Shown piece after piece: positions 7,515 to 16,253 of a stretch of 19,951 bases of DNA. The position numbers and the translations under genes were made by a program. Position 1 is the stretch's first letter, and the number at the start of each line of letters is the position of its first letter. Under the pieces are notes generated by a model. That model searched no databases, had not been told where the DNA came from, and was given only the letters and a program-made list of their open reading frames with translations. Source of the stretch: JAKOQB01 sp050258235 (lineage in GTDB: Bacteria; Pseudomonadota; Gammaproteobacteria; Burkholderiales; Burkholderiaceae_F); NCBI GenBank assembly GCA_050258235.1, contig JBLMYK010000107.1:1-19951 (forward strand). Reading direction: 5' to 3'.

Positions 7515-9557
7515 TCAGCGACCCGACATCACGTACGGCAGGGTGAGGTAGAAGAACAGCACCACGCCGATGCCGACCAGCATCGCGAACGCGTAGTGAT
7601 AGAGGTAGCCAGACTGCGCGAGGCGGATCACGCCGGCGAACCAGGCGACCAGGCGCGCGCTGCCGTTGATCGCGATGTTGTCGATCACCCCGACGTCGCC
7701 GCCCTTCCACAGCCCGCGCCCGATCAGGCGCGCGCCGCCGGCGAACACGATTTCGTTGATACGGTCCAGGTAGTACTTGTTGTCGAGCAGGCGGTAGATC
7801 AGCGAGAAGCGGGCCGCGATCGCGTCCGGAATGTCGGGCCGCTTCAGGTAGAAGAACCAGGCCAGCGCGACACCGGCGAGGGACAGCAGGAACGGTGCCG
7901 TCTCGAGCGCATGCAGCGCCATGGCGGTGGCGCTGCTGAAGTGCTCCTTCAGCACGTTCATCGCGGCGTGCTGCTCGAGGTTGACCACGATCGAGCGGCC
8001 GAAGAAATCGCTGAAGAGAAACTTGTCGATTGCGACGAAACCGATCACCACCGAGGGGATCGCCAGCAACACGAGAGGCACCCAGACCACGGCGGGAGAC
8101 TCGTGCGGCTTCTCCCCCGGCGCCAGCCCGTGATGATCGTCACCGCCCGACCCCTCGTCGCCGTGCCCGCCGTGATGCTCGTGCGCCCGGCCGAAGCGTT
8201 CCTCGCCCCAGAACGCCAGGAAATACATGCGGAACGCATAGAACGCGGTCACGAACACACCTGCCGTCACTGAGTAGTAGGCGAACGCCGCGCCGGGCTG
8301 CCCGGCGTGGTACGCGGCCTCGGTCGCCACCAGGATGCTGTCCTTCGAGTAGAAGCCCGAGAAGAATGGCGTGCCGATCAGGGCCAGCGAGCCGACCAGG
8401 GAAGTCCAGTGCGTGACCGGCATGTACTTGCGCAGTCCGCCCATGTTGCGCAGATCCTGGTCGTGATGCAGCGCGATGATCACGCTGCCGGCGGCAAGAA
8501 ACAGCAGTGCCTTGAAGAACGCGTGCGTCATCAGGTGAAAGATCGCCACCGAGTACGCCGACGCGCCGAGCGCAACCGTCATGTAGCCGAGTTGCGACAA
8601 CGTCGAGTACGCCACCACCCGCTTGATGTCGTTCTGCACGATGCCGAGGAAGCCCATGAACAGCGCGGTGATCGCGCCGATCACCAGCATCACCGTCAGG
8701 GCCGTTTCCGACAGCTCGAACAGCGGCGACATGCGCGCAACCATGAAGATGCCGGCGGTCACCATCGTCGCCGCGTGGATCAGCGCCGAGATCGGCGTGG
8801 GGCCCTCCATCGAGTCGGGCAGCCACACGTGCAGCGGAAACTGTGCGCTCTTGCCCATCGCGCCGATGAACAGACAGATGCACACCACCGTGATCAGCAT
8901 CCAGTCGGTGCCTGGCAGCGTCTGCCTGACCAGCTCCGGGCCCGCCTTGAACACCGTCGCGTAGTCGAGCGACCCGATGAAGGCGAAGATCAGGCCGATG
9001 CCGAGCACGAAGCCGAAATCCCCGACGCGGTTGACCAGGAATGCCTTCAGGTTGGCGTAGATCGCGGTCGGCCGCTTCCACCAGAAACCGATCAACAGGT
9101 ACGACACCAGGCCGACCGCCTCCCAGCCGAAGAACAGCTGCAGGAAGTTGTTGCTCATCACCAGCATCAGCATGCTGAAGGTGAAGAGCGAGATGTACGA
9201 GAAGAAGCGCTGGTAGCCCGGGTCGTCGGCCATGTAGCCGATCGTGTAGATGTGGACCATCAGCGACACGAAGGCGACGACCAGCATCATGGTCGCGGAC
9301 AGCGGGTCAATCAGGAAGCCGATCGACAGGGTCAGGTCACCGACCGTCGTCCACGTGTACACGTTGCCGTTGAAGCTGGCGCCCTTGGTCACGTCGACGA
9401 ACACGATGAACGAGGCGATGGTCGCGACCAGCACGCCGAGGATCGCCACCGTGTGCGCGCCGGCGCGGCCCACGGTGCGGCCGAAAAGCCCGGCGACGAG
9501 GGCGCCGACCAGCGGCGCGAGCGGGACCAGCAGGTAGAGCTTCTGCATCGACGTCAC
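7515..9557 (-). CDS. nuoL: NADH-quinone oxidoreductase subunit L
   Basis: The most distal antiporter-like proton channel, carrying the long lateral helix that ties the membrane arm together. At 680 residues it is longer than the 613 of E. coli but usual for betaproteobacteria. The channel Glu146 lies in LFFGWEAVGLVSYLLIGFW. The Lys-bearing AQFPLHVWLPDSMEGPTP stretch, ISALIHAATMVTAG and DIKRVVAYSTLSQLGY follow. A histidine-rich hydrophilic loop (about residues 453-487, with AHEHHGGHGDE and DDHHGL) accounts for part of the extra length. I prefer the GTG start at 9557 because AAAGG lies 8 bases upstream of it. The ATG at 9548 (MQKLYLL) would remove three residues and has poorer spacing. It begins 4 bp after nuoK. 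Confidence 0.97.
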   Translation of the reverse strand: MTSMQKLYLLVPLAPLVGALVAGLFGRTVGRAGAHTVAILGVLVATIASFIVFVDVTKGASFNGNVYTWTTVGDLTLSIGFLIDPLSATMMLVVAFVSLMVHIYTIGYMADDPGYQRFFSYISLFTFSMLMLVMSNNFLQLFFGWEAVGLVSYLLIGFWWKRPTAIYANLKAFLVNRVGDFGFVLGIGLIFAFIGSLDYATVFKAGPELVRQTLPGTDWMLITVVCICLFIGAMGKSAQFPLHVWLPDSMEGPTPISALIHAATMVTAGIFMVARMSPLFELSETALTVMLVIGAITALFMGFLGIVQNDIKRVVAYSTLSQLGYMTVALGASAYSVAIFHLMTHAFFKALLFLAAGSVIIALHHDQDLRNMGGLRKYMPVTHWTSLVGSLALIGTPFFSGFYSKDSILVATEAAYHAGQPGAAFAYYSVTAGVFVTAFYAFRMYFLAFWGEERFGRAHEHHGGHGDEGSGGDDHHGLAPGEKPHESPAVVWVPLVLLAIPSVVIGFVAIDKFLFSDFFGRSIVVNLEQHAAMNVLKEHFSSATAMALHALETAPFLLSLAGVALAWFFYLKRPDIPDAIAARFSLIYRLLDNKYYLDRINEIVFAGGARLIGRGLWKGGDVGVIDNIAINGSARLVAWFAGVIRLAQSGYLYHYAFAMLVGIGVVLFFYLTLPYVMSGR

Positions 9558-9561
9558 GCGG

Positions 9562-9867
9562 TCAACCTTTCAGCGCATCGAGTTCGTCGACGCTGATGGT
9601 CGAGAGATTCCGGAACAGCACGACCAGGATCGCCAGTCCGATCGCCGATTCGGCGGCGGCAACGGTCAGGATGAAGAACACGAACACCTGCCCGTGCAGG
9701 TCGCCGAGGTAGTGCGAGAACGCGATGAAGTTGATGTTGACGGCGAGCAGCATCAGCTCGATCGCCATCAGCAGCACGATCAGGTTCTTGCGGTTCAGGA
9801 AGATGCCGATCACGCTGATCGCGAACAGCAGCGCGCCGACCCCCAGGTACCAGGATAGTGAAACCAT
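9562..9867 (-). CDS. nuoK: NADH-quinone oxidoreductase subunit K
   Basis: A small three-helix membrane subunit that lies between NuoA/J and the antiporter-like subunits; homologous to MrpC. The product is 101 residues, matching the family exactly from the ATG at 9867 (MVSLSWYLGVG). The two essential membrane glutamates are Glu37 in LLMAIELML and Glu73 in TVAAAESAIGLAI. A longer frame to 9933 exists but would add 22 polar residues not found in the family. GGGGAG lies about 12 bases upstream of the chosen ATG, a rather long spacing. The gene is 34 bp after nuoJ and 4 bp before nuoL. Confidence 0.97.
   Translation of the reverse strand: MVSLSWYLGVGALLFAISVIGIFLNRKNLIVLLMAIELMLLAVNINFIAFSHYLGDLHGQVFVFFILTVAAAESAIGLAILVVLFRNLSTISVDELDALKG
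9566..9570 (-). promoter_or_regulatory. Ribosome binding site deciding the nuoL start
   Basis: AAAGG on the - strand, overlapping the end of nuoK. It sits 8 bases before the GTG at 9557 and 17 before the ATG at 9548, so it favours the GTG. Confidence 0.5.
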
Positions 9868-9901
9868 TGTTGTCGTCTGCTCCCCTCTCCGTCCGCCCCG
9901 C

Positions 9902-10519
9902 TCAAGGCTTGCCGCTCTGTCGGGCGTCGCCATCGGCGGGCATCGATACCAGCCGCACGCGTTCCCCGCGCCGCACCTTCACCTGCTGCGACGGCCGCTG
10001 GTACTTGCTGTCCTTGCGCCTCCGCAGCGTCAGCGCGATGGCCGCGATGATCGCCACCAGCAGGATCACCCCGGCGATCTGCAGCGGATACACGTAGTCG
10101 GTGAACGTCAGCGCGCCCAGCACCTCGATGTTCGCGCCCTTCGGCATGCCCGGCCGCGGCTCGCGCAGGAACTGCCAGCCGCCGTGCGACAGCACCAGCC
10201 ACAGCTGCAGGGCGATCGCCACGCCGACCGCTGCGGCGAGCGGAAAGTGGCGCCAGAACCCCTCGCGCAGCCGGTCGACGTTGATGTCGAGCATCATCAC
10301 GACGAACAGGAACAGCACCATCACCGCGCCCACGTACACCAGTACCAGCGCGATCGCCAGGAACTCGGCCTGCAGCAGCATCCACAGGCAGGCGGCGGAA
10401 AAGAACGACAGCACCAGGAACAGGACCGCGTGCACCGGGTTGCGCGCGGTGATCACGCGCAGCGCCGCGGCGAGCAGGATCGCAGAGAAGACCAGGAACA
10501 GGGAGGTGTTGGTGTCCAT
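9902..10519 (-). CDS. nuoJ: NADH-quinone oxidoreductase subunit J
   Basis: A membrane subunit at the junction between the quinone chamber and the pump arm, 205 residues. The signature third helix, with the pi-bulge that rotates during turnover, is seen in LVLVYVGAVMVLFLFVVMML. The next hydrophilic stretch is DINVDRLREGFWRHFP. Five helices are expected, and the last (IAGVILLVAIIAAIAL) is followed by a basic tail of about 35 residues (RRRKDSKYQRPSQQVKVRRG). The ATG at 10519 lies 3 bp after the nuoI stop, so re-initiation is likely. There is no obvious separate ribosome site. Confidence 0.97.
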   Translation of the reverse strand: MDTNTSLFLVFSAILLAAALRVITARNPVHAVLFLVLSFFSAACLWMLLQAEFLAIALVLVYVGAVMVLFLFVVMMLDINVDRLREGFWRHFPLAAAVGVAIALQLWLVLSHGGWQFLREPRPGMPKGANIEVLGALTFTDYVYPLQIAGVILLVAIIAAIALTLRRRKDSKYQRPSQQVKVRRGERVRLVSMPADGDARQSGKP

Positions 10520-10522
10520 GCG

Positions 10523-11011
10523 TTATCGGTAGCGCGCATCGGCCGCGCGCGCGGCGGCAATTTCCTTCTCGTAGCGATCGCCGATCGCCAGCAGCATTTC
10601 CTTCGTGTAGTAGAGATCGCCGCGCTTCTCGCCGTGGTATTCGGCGATATGGGTCTCGACGATCGAATCGACCGGACAGCTCTCCTCGCAGAAGCCGCAG
10701 AAGATGCACTTGGTCAGGTCGATGTCGTAGCGGGTCGTGCGGCGGGTGCCGTCGGCCCGCTGCTCGCTTTCGATCGTGATCGCCAGCGCCGGGCAGACCG
10801 CCTCGCACAGCTTGCAGGCGATGCAGCGCTCTTCGCCGTTCGGATAGCGCCGCAGTGCGTGCAGGCCGCGGAAACGCGGCGACGCGGGTGTCTTTTCCTC
10901 CGGGAACTGGATCGTGATCTTGCGCGAGAAGAGATAGCGGCCGGTCAGGGCCAGGCCCTTGACCAGCTCCTTCAGCAGCAGGGAATTGAAGAACTCTCCT
11001 ACGGCACCCAT
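10523..11011 (-). CDS. nuoI: NADH-quinone oxidoreductase subunit I (2x[4Fe-4S] ferredoxin-like)
   Basis: A connecting-module subunit that carries clusters N6a and N6b and relays electrons from NuoG to NuoB. It has 162 residues. The two four-cysteine motifs are C63-IA-C66-KL-C69 with C73 (CIACKLCEAVCP) and C102-IF-C105-GF-C108 with C112 (CIFCGFCEESCP). By ferredoxin logic, the last Cys of each motif goes to the other cluster. The N-terminal amphipathic LLLKELVKGLALTGRYLF lies on the membrane. The start at 11011 is 16 bp after nuoH, with a modest purine-rich GGGAAACGAG upstream. Confidence 0.98.
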   Translation of the reverse strand: MGAVGEFFNSLLLKELVKGLALTGRYLFSRKITIQFPEEKTPASPRFRGLHALRRYPNGEERCIACKLCEAVCPALAITIESEQRADGTRRTTRYDIDLTKCIFCGFCEESCPVDSIVETHIAEYHGEKRGDLYYTKEMLLAIGDRYEKEIAAARAADARYR

Positions 11012-11027
11012 CGGCTCGTTTCCCGAT

Positions 11028-12116
11028 CTACTTCCAGATATTCCACGGCGTCTGCATCCAGACCGCGATCACCACCAGCCACACCAGCGTGATCGGGATG
11101 AACACCTTCCAGCCCAGGCGCATGATCTGGTCGTAGCGGTAGCGTGGAAACGACGCGCGGAACCAGATGAACAGCGACACGACGAAGAAGGCCTTGGCAA
11201 TCAGCCAGAACCAGGCGGACAGCGCGCCGACCCAGGCCGGGAAGGTCGCGCCGAGCAGCTTCTCCAGGTCGACCGGCGCTGCCCAGCCGCCGAGGAACAT
11301 GACCGACGCCAGCGTCGACAGCAGGATCATGTTCGCGTACTCGGCGAGGAAGAACACCGCGAAACCCATGCCCGAGTACTCGACCATGTGGCCGGCGACG
11401 ATCTCGCTCTCGCCCTCGACCACGTCGAACGGATGGCGGTTGGTCTCGGCCACCGCCGACACGACGTAGATCACGAACAGCGGCAGCAACGGCAGCCAGT
11501 TCCACGACAGGAAGTTCAGTCCCCGGTCGGCGAACATCCCGGTGTTCTGGCCGTTGACGATGCCGCTCAGGTTGAGCGTGCCGGCGACCAGCAGCACGGT
11601 GACCAGCACGAAGCCCATTGCCAGCTCGTAGCTGACCATCTGCGCGGAGGCGCGCAGCGCGCCGAGGAACGAGTACTTCGAGTTGGATGCCCAACCAGCG
11701 ATGATGACGCCGTACACGCCGACCGAGGTCACCGCCATCACGAACAGCAGCCCCGCGTTGATGTCGGCCAGCACCACACCCGGCCCGAACGGGATCACCG
11801 CCCACGCGGCCAGGGCCGGCATCATCACCAGCATCGGCGCGAGGAAATACAGCGGCTTGTCGGCCTGGGTCGGCGCGATCACCTCCTTGAAGATCAGCTT
11901 GACCGCATCGGCCCACGGCTGCAGCAGCCCGCCGTAGCCGACGCGGTTCGGGCCGAGGCGGATGTGCATCCAGCCGATCAGCTTGCGCTCCCACAGGGTC
12001 AGGTACGCCACGCAGACGAGCAGTGGCACCACGATCGCGATGATCCTCGCCAGCGCCCACACCGTCGGCCAGGCCACGCCGAACGCGCTCGCGCCGAAGT
12101 CCGTCACGCCCTGCAT
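11028..12116 (-). CDS. nuoH: NADH-quinone oxidoreductase subunit H
   Basis: The membrane subunit that forms most of the quinone-access chamber, 362 residues with eight or nine helices. The most conserved loops are present: LWERKLIGWMHIRLGPNRVG after helix 1, GWASNSKYSFLGALRASAQ in the middle, and AETNRHPFDVVEGESEIVAG, whose acidic residues start the proton path. EVIAPTQADKPLYFLAP is also typical. I chose the ATG at 12116, which overlaps the nuoG stop by one base (TGATG). A longer frame to 12227 would read through the nuoG 3' end and gives an arginine-rich, non-family N-terminus. Confidence 0.97.
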   Translation of the reverse strand: MQGVTDFGASAFGVAWPTVWALARIIAIVVPLLVCVAYLTLWERKLIGWMHIRLGPNRVGYGGLLQPWADAVKLIFKEVIAPTQADKPLYFLAPMLVMMPALAAWAVIPFGPGVVLADINAGLLFVMAVTSVGVYGVIIAGWASNSKYSFLGALRASAQMVSYELAMGFVLVTVLLVAGTLNLSGIVNGQNTGMFADRGLNFLSWNWLPLLPLFVIYVVSAVAETNRHPFDVVEGESEIVAGHMVEYSGMGFAVFFLAEYANMILLSTLASVMFLGGWAAPVDLEKLLGATFPAWVGALSAWFWLIAKAFFVVSLFIWFRASFPRYRYDQIMRLGWKVFIPITLVWLVVIAVWMQTPWNIWK

Positions 12117-14434
12117 CAGCCGCGCTCCATCGCAAGCGGCCCGAACATCGCGCCCAGGGTGCTGGTCGATGCGTGGCCCGCCGCCACGCGCACCACGCCG
12201 TCGGGCAGGCGGTCGTCGATCGCGCATTCGAGCAAGGCCGAAGTCTGGCCTTGCCGCACGCGCGCCTTGTCGCCCGGCGCTAGGCCGAAGCCCGCGAGCG
12301 TCTTCGCGTTCGCCCGCGCCTTCGGCGGGCGCGCATCGGCTGTCTGCTGCAGCGCCTCCGCACGCCGCACGATGGCGTCGCTGAAGTACACCGGCACGTC
12401 GGCGATTCGTTCAACGCCGGCCGCGGGCGCGACCTGCCGCGGCGCGATGTCGACCCGGTTCGACAGGCGCGCAGCGATATCGGCTGGAATCGCGTCCGCA
12501 CGCACGCTTTCGGGTGTGTCGTAATCGAACCCGGGCAGTTCCAGCGCGTTGCCGAGCACGCGCAGCACCTTCCAGCCGGGCCTCGCGTCACCCAGCGGCA
12601 TCACCGTGCCATTGAAGCTCTGCACGCGGCCCTCGGTGTTGACGAAGGTCCCCGAGGTTTCGGTGAACGGCGTGATCGGCAGGATCGCGTCCGCATATTC
12701 GAGCGCACCGTTGCGATACGGCGTGAAGGCGATCACCGCGTCCGCCGCAGCAATTGCCGTCATCGTCGCCGCCGGATCGGCGGTGTCGAGCTCCGGCTCC
12801 ATGTTCCACAGCAGATAGGCGCGACGCGGCTGCTCGATCATTGCCCGTGCATTCAGCCCTCCAGCTCTTGGCAGCGCACCGGCAAGGTGGCCACCGACGC
12901 TGTTGGCGGCCTCGCCGAGCACGCCGAAGCGGGCACCGGTGGCGTCCGCGATCCATTGGGCCCAGGCATTCAGTTGCGCCGCCTGCGGCGATTGCACCGC
13001 GGCGTTGCCGAGCAGGATCGCCGCGCGCTCGCCCGAGCACAGGCTCGCGGCGATGCCGCTGGCGGCCTCGCCCGCCGCGATACCGGTCACGGGTGCAGCG
13101 ACGTTCTTCAGCTGCGCGACCGCGACCGCGATCTGCGCCAGCTGATCGACCCACGCGCTCGGCCGCACGATGGCCTTGTGCGCGATCGGCATCAGCAGGT
13201 CGTCGTCGGTCGCATGCACGACGCTTGCCTGGCAGCCGTGTTTGACTGCGCTTCGCACCCGCGCCGCGAGTAGCGGGTGGTCCTTGCGCAGGAACGAACC
13301 GACCACCAGGATCCGGTCGAGCCGGTCGATCTCGGCAACCGGAATTCCAAGCCACGGCGCGCCTGCCCGCCTTCCATCGGCGCTGAAGTCGGACTGGCGC
13401 AGGCGGAAGTCGACGTTGTCGGAGCCAAGCGCCCGCGTCAGTTTGCCGAGCATGAACAGTTCCTCGGCCGTGCTCGAGGGCGCGGCGAGCGCCCCGATCG
13501 CGGACGCGCCCAGCTTCGCCTTCACGTCGTTGATTGCCTTCGCAACGAAGGCGAGCGCATCCGGCCAGTCGACCTCCTGCCATCGGCCGTCCTGCCTCAG
13601 CATCGGCCGCGCCAGGCGATCGGCCGCGTGCAGCCCCTCGTAAGAGAACCGGTCGCGATCCGAGATCCAGCAGTCGTTGACCGCCTCGTTCTCGAACGGG
13701 ACGACGCGCAACACGCGCTGATTCATCACCTGCACGACCAGGTTGGCGCCAAGCGAATCGTGCGGGCTCACGCTGCGGCGCCGCGCCAGCTCCCAGGTGC
13801 GCGCGGCGTAGCGGAACGGCTTGCTGGTCAGCGCGCCGACCGGACACAGGTCGATCATGTTTCCGGAGATCTCCGAGTCGACCGTCTTGTCGACGAAGGC
13901 GAGGATTTCCGCATGTTCGCCACGGCCGGCCATGCCGAGTTCCATGATGCCGGCGACCTCCTGCCCGAACCGCACGCAGCGCGTGCAGTGAATGCAGCGC
14001 GTCATCTCCTCGGCCGCGATCAGCGGGCCGAGGTTCTTGTGGAAGACCACGCGCTTGGCTTCCGTGTAGCGCGACGCCGATGCGCCATAGCCGACCGCCA
14101 GGTCCTGCAACTGGCATTCGCCGCCCTGATCGCAGATCGGGCAGTCGAGCGGGTGGTTGATCAGCAGGAACTCCATCACACCGCGCTGGGCCTGCTTGGC
14201 GCGCGCGCTCTCGGTGCGCACGATCATCCCCTGCGTGACCGGTGTCGCGCACGCGGGCATCGGCTTCGGCGCCTTTTCGACTTCGACCAGGCACATGCGG
14301 CAATTGGCCGCGATCGACAGCCGCTTGTGGTAGCAGAAGTGCGGCACGTAGATGCCGAGCTGGTTGGCAGCATCCATCACCATGCTGCCTTCGGGCACGG
14401 ACACCTTCCTGCCGTCGATTTCGAGTTCCACCAT
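12116..14434 (-). CDS. nuoG: NADH-quinone oxidoreductase subunit G
   Basis: The large peripheral-arm subunit that carries the electron wire from NuoF/E to NuoI, 772 residues. Ligands for the 2Fe-2S cluster are Cys34, 45, 48 and 62. The N5 cluster uses His94, Cys98, Cys101 and Cys107 (HPLDCPICDQGGEC). N4 uses Cys147, 150, 153 (CIHCTRC) and Cys197 (DLCPVGAL). The molybdopterin-oxidoreductase-like domain that follows has no cofactor role in complex I. The extra N7 cysteines of E. coli NuoG are absent; SVSPHDSLGANL occupies that place, as in mitochondria. The ATG at 14434 directly follows the nuoF TAG. The C-terminal region (about 640-772) is the least conserved part. Confidence 0.98.
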   Translation of the reverse strand: MVELEIDGRKVSVPEGSMVMDAANQLGIYVPHFCYHKRLSIAANCRMCLVEVEKAPKPMPACATPVTQGMIVRTESARAKQAQRGVMEFLLINHPLDCPICDQGGECQLQDLAVGYGASASRYTEAKRVVFHKNLGPLIAAEEMTRCIHCTRCVRFGQEVAGIMELGMAGRGEHAEILAFVDKTVDSEISGNMIDLCPVGALTSKPFRYAARTWELARRRSVSPHDSLGANLVVQVMNQRVLRVVPFENEAVNDCWISDRDRFSYEGLHAADRLARPMLRQDGRWQEVDWPDALAFVAKAINDVKAKLGASAIGALAAPSSTAEELFMLGKLTRALGSDNVDFRLRQSDFSADGRRAGAPWLGIPVAEIDRLDRILVVGSFLRKDHPLLAARVRSAVKHGCQASVVHATDDDLLMPIAHKAIVRPSAWVDQLAQIAVAVAQLKNVAAPVTGIAAGEAASGIAASLCSGERAAILLGNAAVQSPQAAQLNAWAQWIADATGARFGVLGEAANSVGGHLAGALPRAGGLNARAMIEQPRRAYLLWNMEPELDTADPAATMTAIAAADAVIAFTPYRNGALEYADAILPITPFTETSGTFVNTEGRVQSFNGTVMPLGDARPGWKVLRVLGNALELPGFDYDTPESVRADAIPADIAARLSNRVDIAPRQVAPAAGVERIADVPVYFSDAIVRRAEALQQTADARPPKARANAKTLAGFGLAPGDKARVRQGQTSALLECAIDDRLPDGVVRVAAGHASTSTLGAMFGPLAMERG

Positions 14435-15739
14435 CTAGACGTACTCCGGCACCACGCAGCGCTTGTGCTCAATGTGGTGCTCGAACTCGGAGCGGAAATG
14501 CTTGATGAACGCGCGCACCGGCATCGCCGCCGCGTCGCCGAGCGCGCAGATCGTGCGGCCCTGGATGTTGTCGGCGACGGAGTTCAGCAGGTCGAGATCT
14601 TCCGGCTTGCCCTGGCCGTTCTCGATCCGGTGCACCACGCGGTACATCCAGCCCGTGCCTTCGCGGCACGGCGTGCACTGGCCGCAGCTCTCCTCGTAAT
14701 AGAAGTACGACAGCCGCTCGAGGGACTTGACCATGCAGCGCGTGTCGTCCATCACGATCACCGCTCCCGAGCCGAGCATGGAACCGGCCTTGGCAATCGA
14801 GTCGTAGTCCATGTCGGTGGCCATCATCACTTCGGCGGGCAGTACCGGCGCCGACGAGCCGCCCGGGATGCACGCCTTCAGCTTCCGTCCGCCACGCATG
14901 CCGCCGGCCAGCTCCAGTAGCTTCGCGAACGGCGTGCCGAGCGGCACCTCGTAGTTGCCGGGCCGCTCCACGTCGCCCGACACCGAAAAGATCTTCGTGC
15001 CGCCGTTGTTCGGGCGGCCGAGCGCCAGGAACGCGTCGCCGCCGTGAATGATGATCCACGGCACCGCGGCGAAAGTCTCGGTGTTGTTGATCGTCGTCGG
15101 CTTGCCGTACAGGCCGAAGCTCGCAGGAAAAGGCGGCTTGAATCGCGGCTGACCCTTCTTGCCTTCCAGCGACTCGAGCAGCCCGGTCTCCTCGCCGCAG
15201 ATGTACGCGCCATACCCGTGCGTGGCGTAAAGATCGAAACTGAATCCCGACCCACGGATGTTCTTGCCGAGGAAGCCGGCCGCGTAGGCCTCATCGAGCG
15301 CTTCCTGGAAGCGTTCGTAGTCGGACCAGATCTCGCCGTGGATGTAGTTGTAGCCGACGCTGGTCCCCATCGCGTAGGCGGCGATCGCCATGCCTTCGAT
15401 CACGATATGCGGGTTGTAGCGCAGGATGTCGCGATCCTTGAAAGTGCCGGGTTCGCCCTCGTCGGAATTGCATACCAGGTACTTCTGGCCCGGAAACTGC
15501 CGCGGCATGAAGCTCCACTTAAGTCCGGTCGGGAAGCCCGCGCCGCCGCGTCCGCGCAGCGCCGATTTCTTCACTTCGGCAACCACCTGGTCCGGGGCGA
15601 TACCCTCCGCGAAGATCTTCGTCAGTGCGCGGTACCCGCCGCGGCTTTCATAGTCCTTCAGCCGCCAGTTGCTGCCGTCGAGCCCGCCCAGGATCATGGG
15701 CTGGATGTGGCGGCCGTGGAAGCAGGTCTGCAACGTCAT
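14435..15739 (-). CDS. nuoF: NADH-quinone oxidoreductase subunit F (FMN, NADH site)
   Basis: The NADH-oxidising flavoprotein of complex I, 434 residues. The NADH/FMN glycine-rich motif GRGGAGFPTGLKW is at residues 63-75. The acidic NSDEGEPGTFKDR and the GAYICGEETGLLES stretches complete the FMN pocket. The N3 [4Fe-4S] cluster is bound by Cys352, 355 and 358 in ESCGQCTPCREG and by Cys398 in GRTICALGDAAA. The ATG at 15739 lies 4 bp after the nuoE stop, without a strong Shine-Dalgarno sequence. The TAG stop abuts nuoG with no gap. Works with NuoE and NuoG as the dehydrogenase module. Confidence 0.98.
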   Translation of the reverse strand: MTLQTCFHGRHIQPMILGGLDGSNWRLKDYESRGGYRALTKIFAEGIAPDQVVAEVKKSALRGRGGAGFPTGLKWSFMPRQFPGQKYLVCNSDEGEPGTFKDRDILRYNPHIVIEGMAIAAYAMGTSVGYNYIHGEIWSDYERFQEALDEAYAAGFLGKNIRGSGFSFDLYATHGYGAYICGEETGLLESLEGKKGQPRFKPPFPASFGLYGKPTTINNTETFAAVPWIIIHGGDAFLALGRPNNGGTKIFSVSGDVERPGNYEVPLGTPFAKLLELAGGMRGGRKLKACIPGGSSAPVLPAEVMMATDMDYDSIAKAGSMLGSGAVIVMDDTRCMVKSLERLSYFYYEESCGQCTPCREGTGWMYRVVHRIENGQGKPEDLDLLNSVADNIQGRTICALGDAAAMPVRAFIKHFRSEFEHHIEHKRCVVPEYV

Positions 15740-15743
15740 CGCA

Positions 15744-16253
15744 TCACCGCGCCGATTTCAGTTCGTCGATCAGCGCATCGAGCTTGTCGTCGCTCATGAA
15801 GCTCTCCATGCGCTTGTTGTTGACCAGCAGCACCGGTGCATCACCACAGGCGCCCATGCACTCGCCTTCCTTCAGCGTGAAGCAGCCGTCCGCCGTGGTT
15901 TCGTTGAACCCGACGCCGAGCTTGTTCCTCAGATGCTGCGCCGCGCGGTTCGCCCCCGACAATGCGCACGGCAGGTTCGTGCAGACGGTGATCTTGAACT
16001 TGCCGACCGGCTCCGTGTTGTACATCGCATAGAAGCTCGCGACCTCGTACACCGCGACTGCGGGCATGCCGAGGTAATCGGCGACTTCCTGCATCAGTTC
16101 CTTCGAGATCCAGCCGTGCTCGTCCTGCGCGATCGCAAGTGCCGCCATCACCGCCGACTGCCGGTGCTCCGCCGGGTACTTGGCGATCTCGCAGTCGATC
16201 TTGGACAGCGCGCCGGCCGACAGCAGTGCCCCTTTCTGCGGTACGGCACTCAT
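15744..16253 (-). CDS. nuoE: NADH-quinone oxidoreductase subunit E
   Basis: A thioredoxin-like [2Fe-2S] subunit (cluster N1a) that sits against NuoF, 169 residues. Cluster ligands are Cys91 and Cys96 in CTNLPC and Cys132 and Cys136 in ECMGAC. The N-terminal helical part contains YPAEHRQSAVMAALAIAQ and AVYEVASFYAMYNTEP, both typical of the 24-kDa family. The ATG at 16253 overlaps the nuoD TGA by 4 bases (ATGA), which points to translational coupling. No anomalies were seen. Confidence 0.98.
   Translation of the reverse strand: MSAVPQKGALLSAGALSKIDCEIAKYPAEHRQSAVMAALAIAQDEHGWISKELMQEVADYLGMPAVAVYEVASFYAMYNTEPVGKFKITVCTNLPCALSGANRAAQHLRNKLGVGFNETTADGCFTLKEGECMGACGDAPVLLVNNKRMESFMSDDKLDALIDELKSAR

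Noticed and set aside
9868..9933. 22-residue N-terminal extension of NuoK
   Set aside because: It is polar, absent from the family, and the ATG at 9867 gives the exact family length.
12117..12227. 37-residue N-terminal extension of NuoH
   Set aside because: It overlaps the nuoG 3' end, is arginine-rich, and the TGATG junction at 12116 is a standard coupled start.
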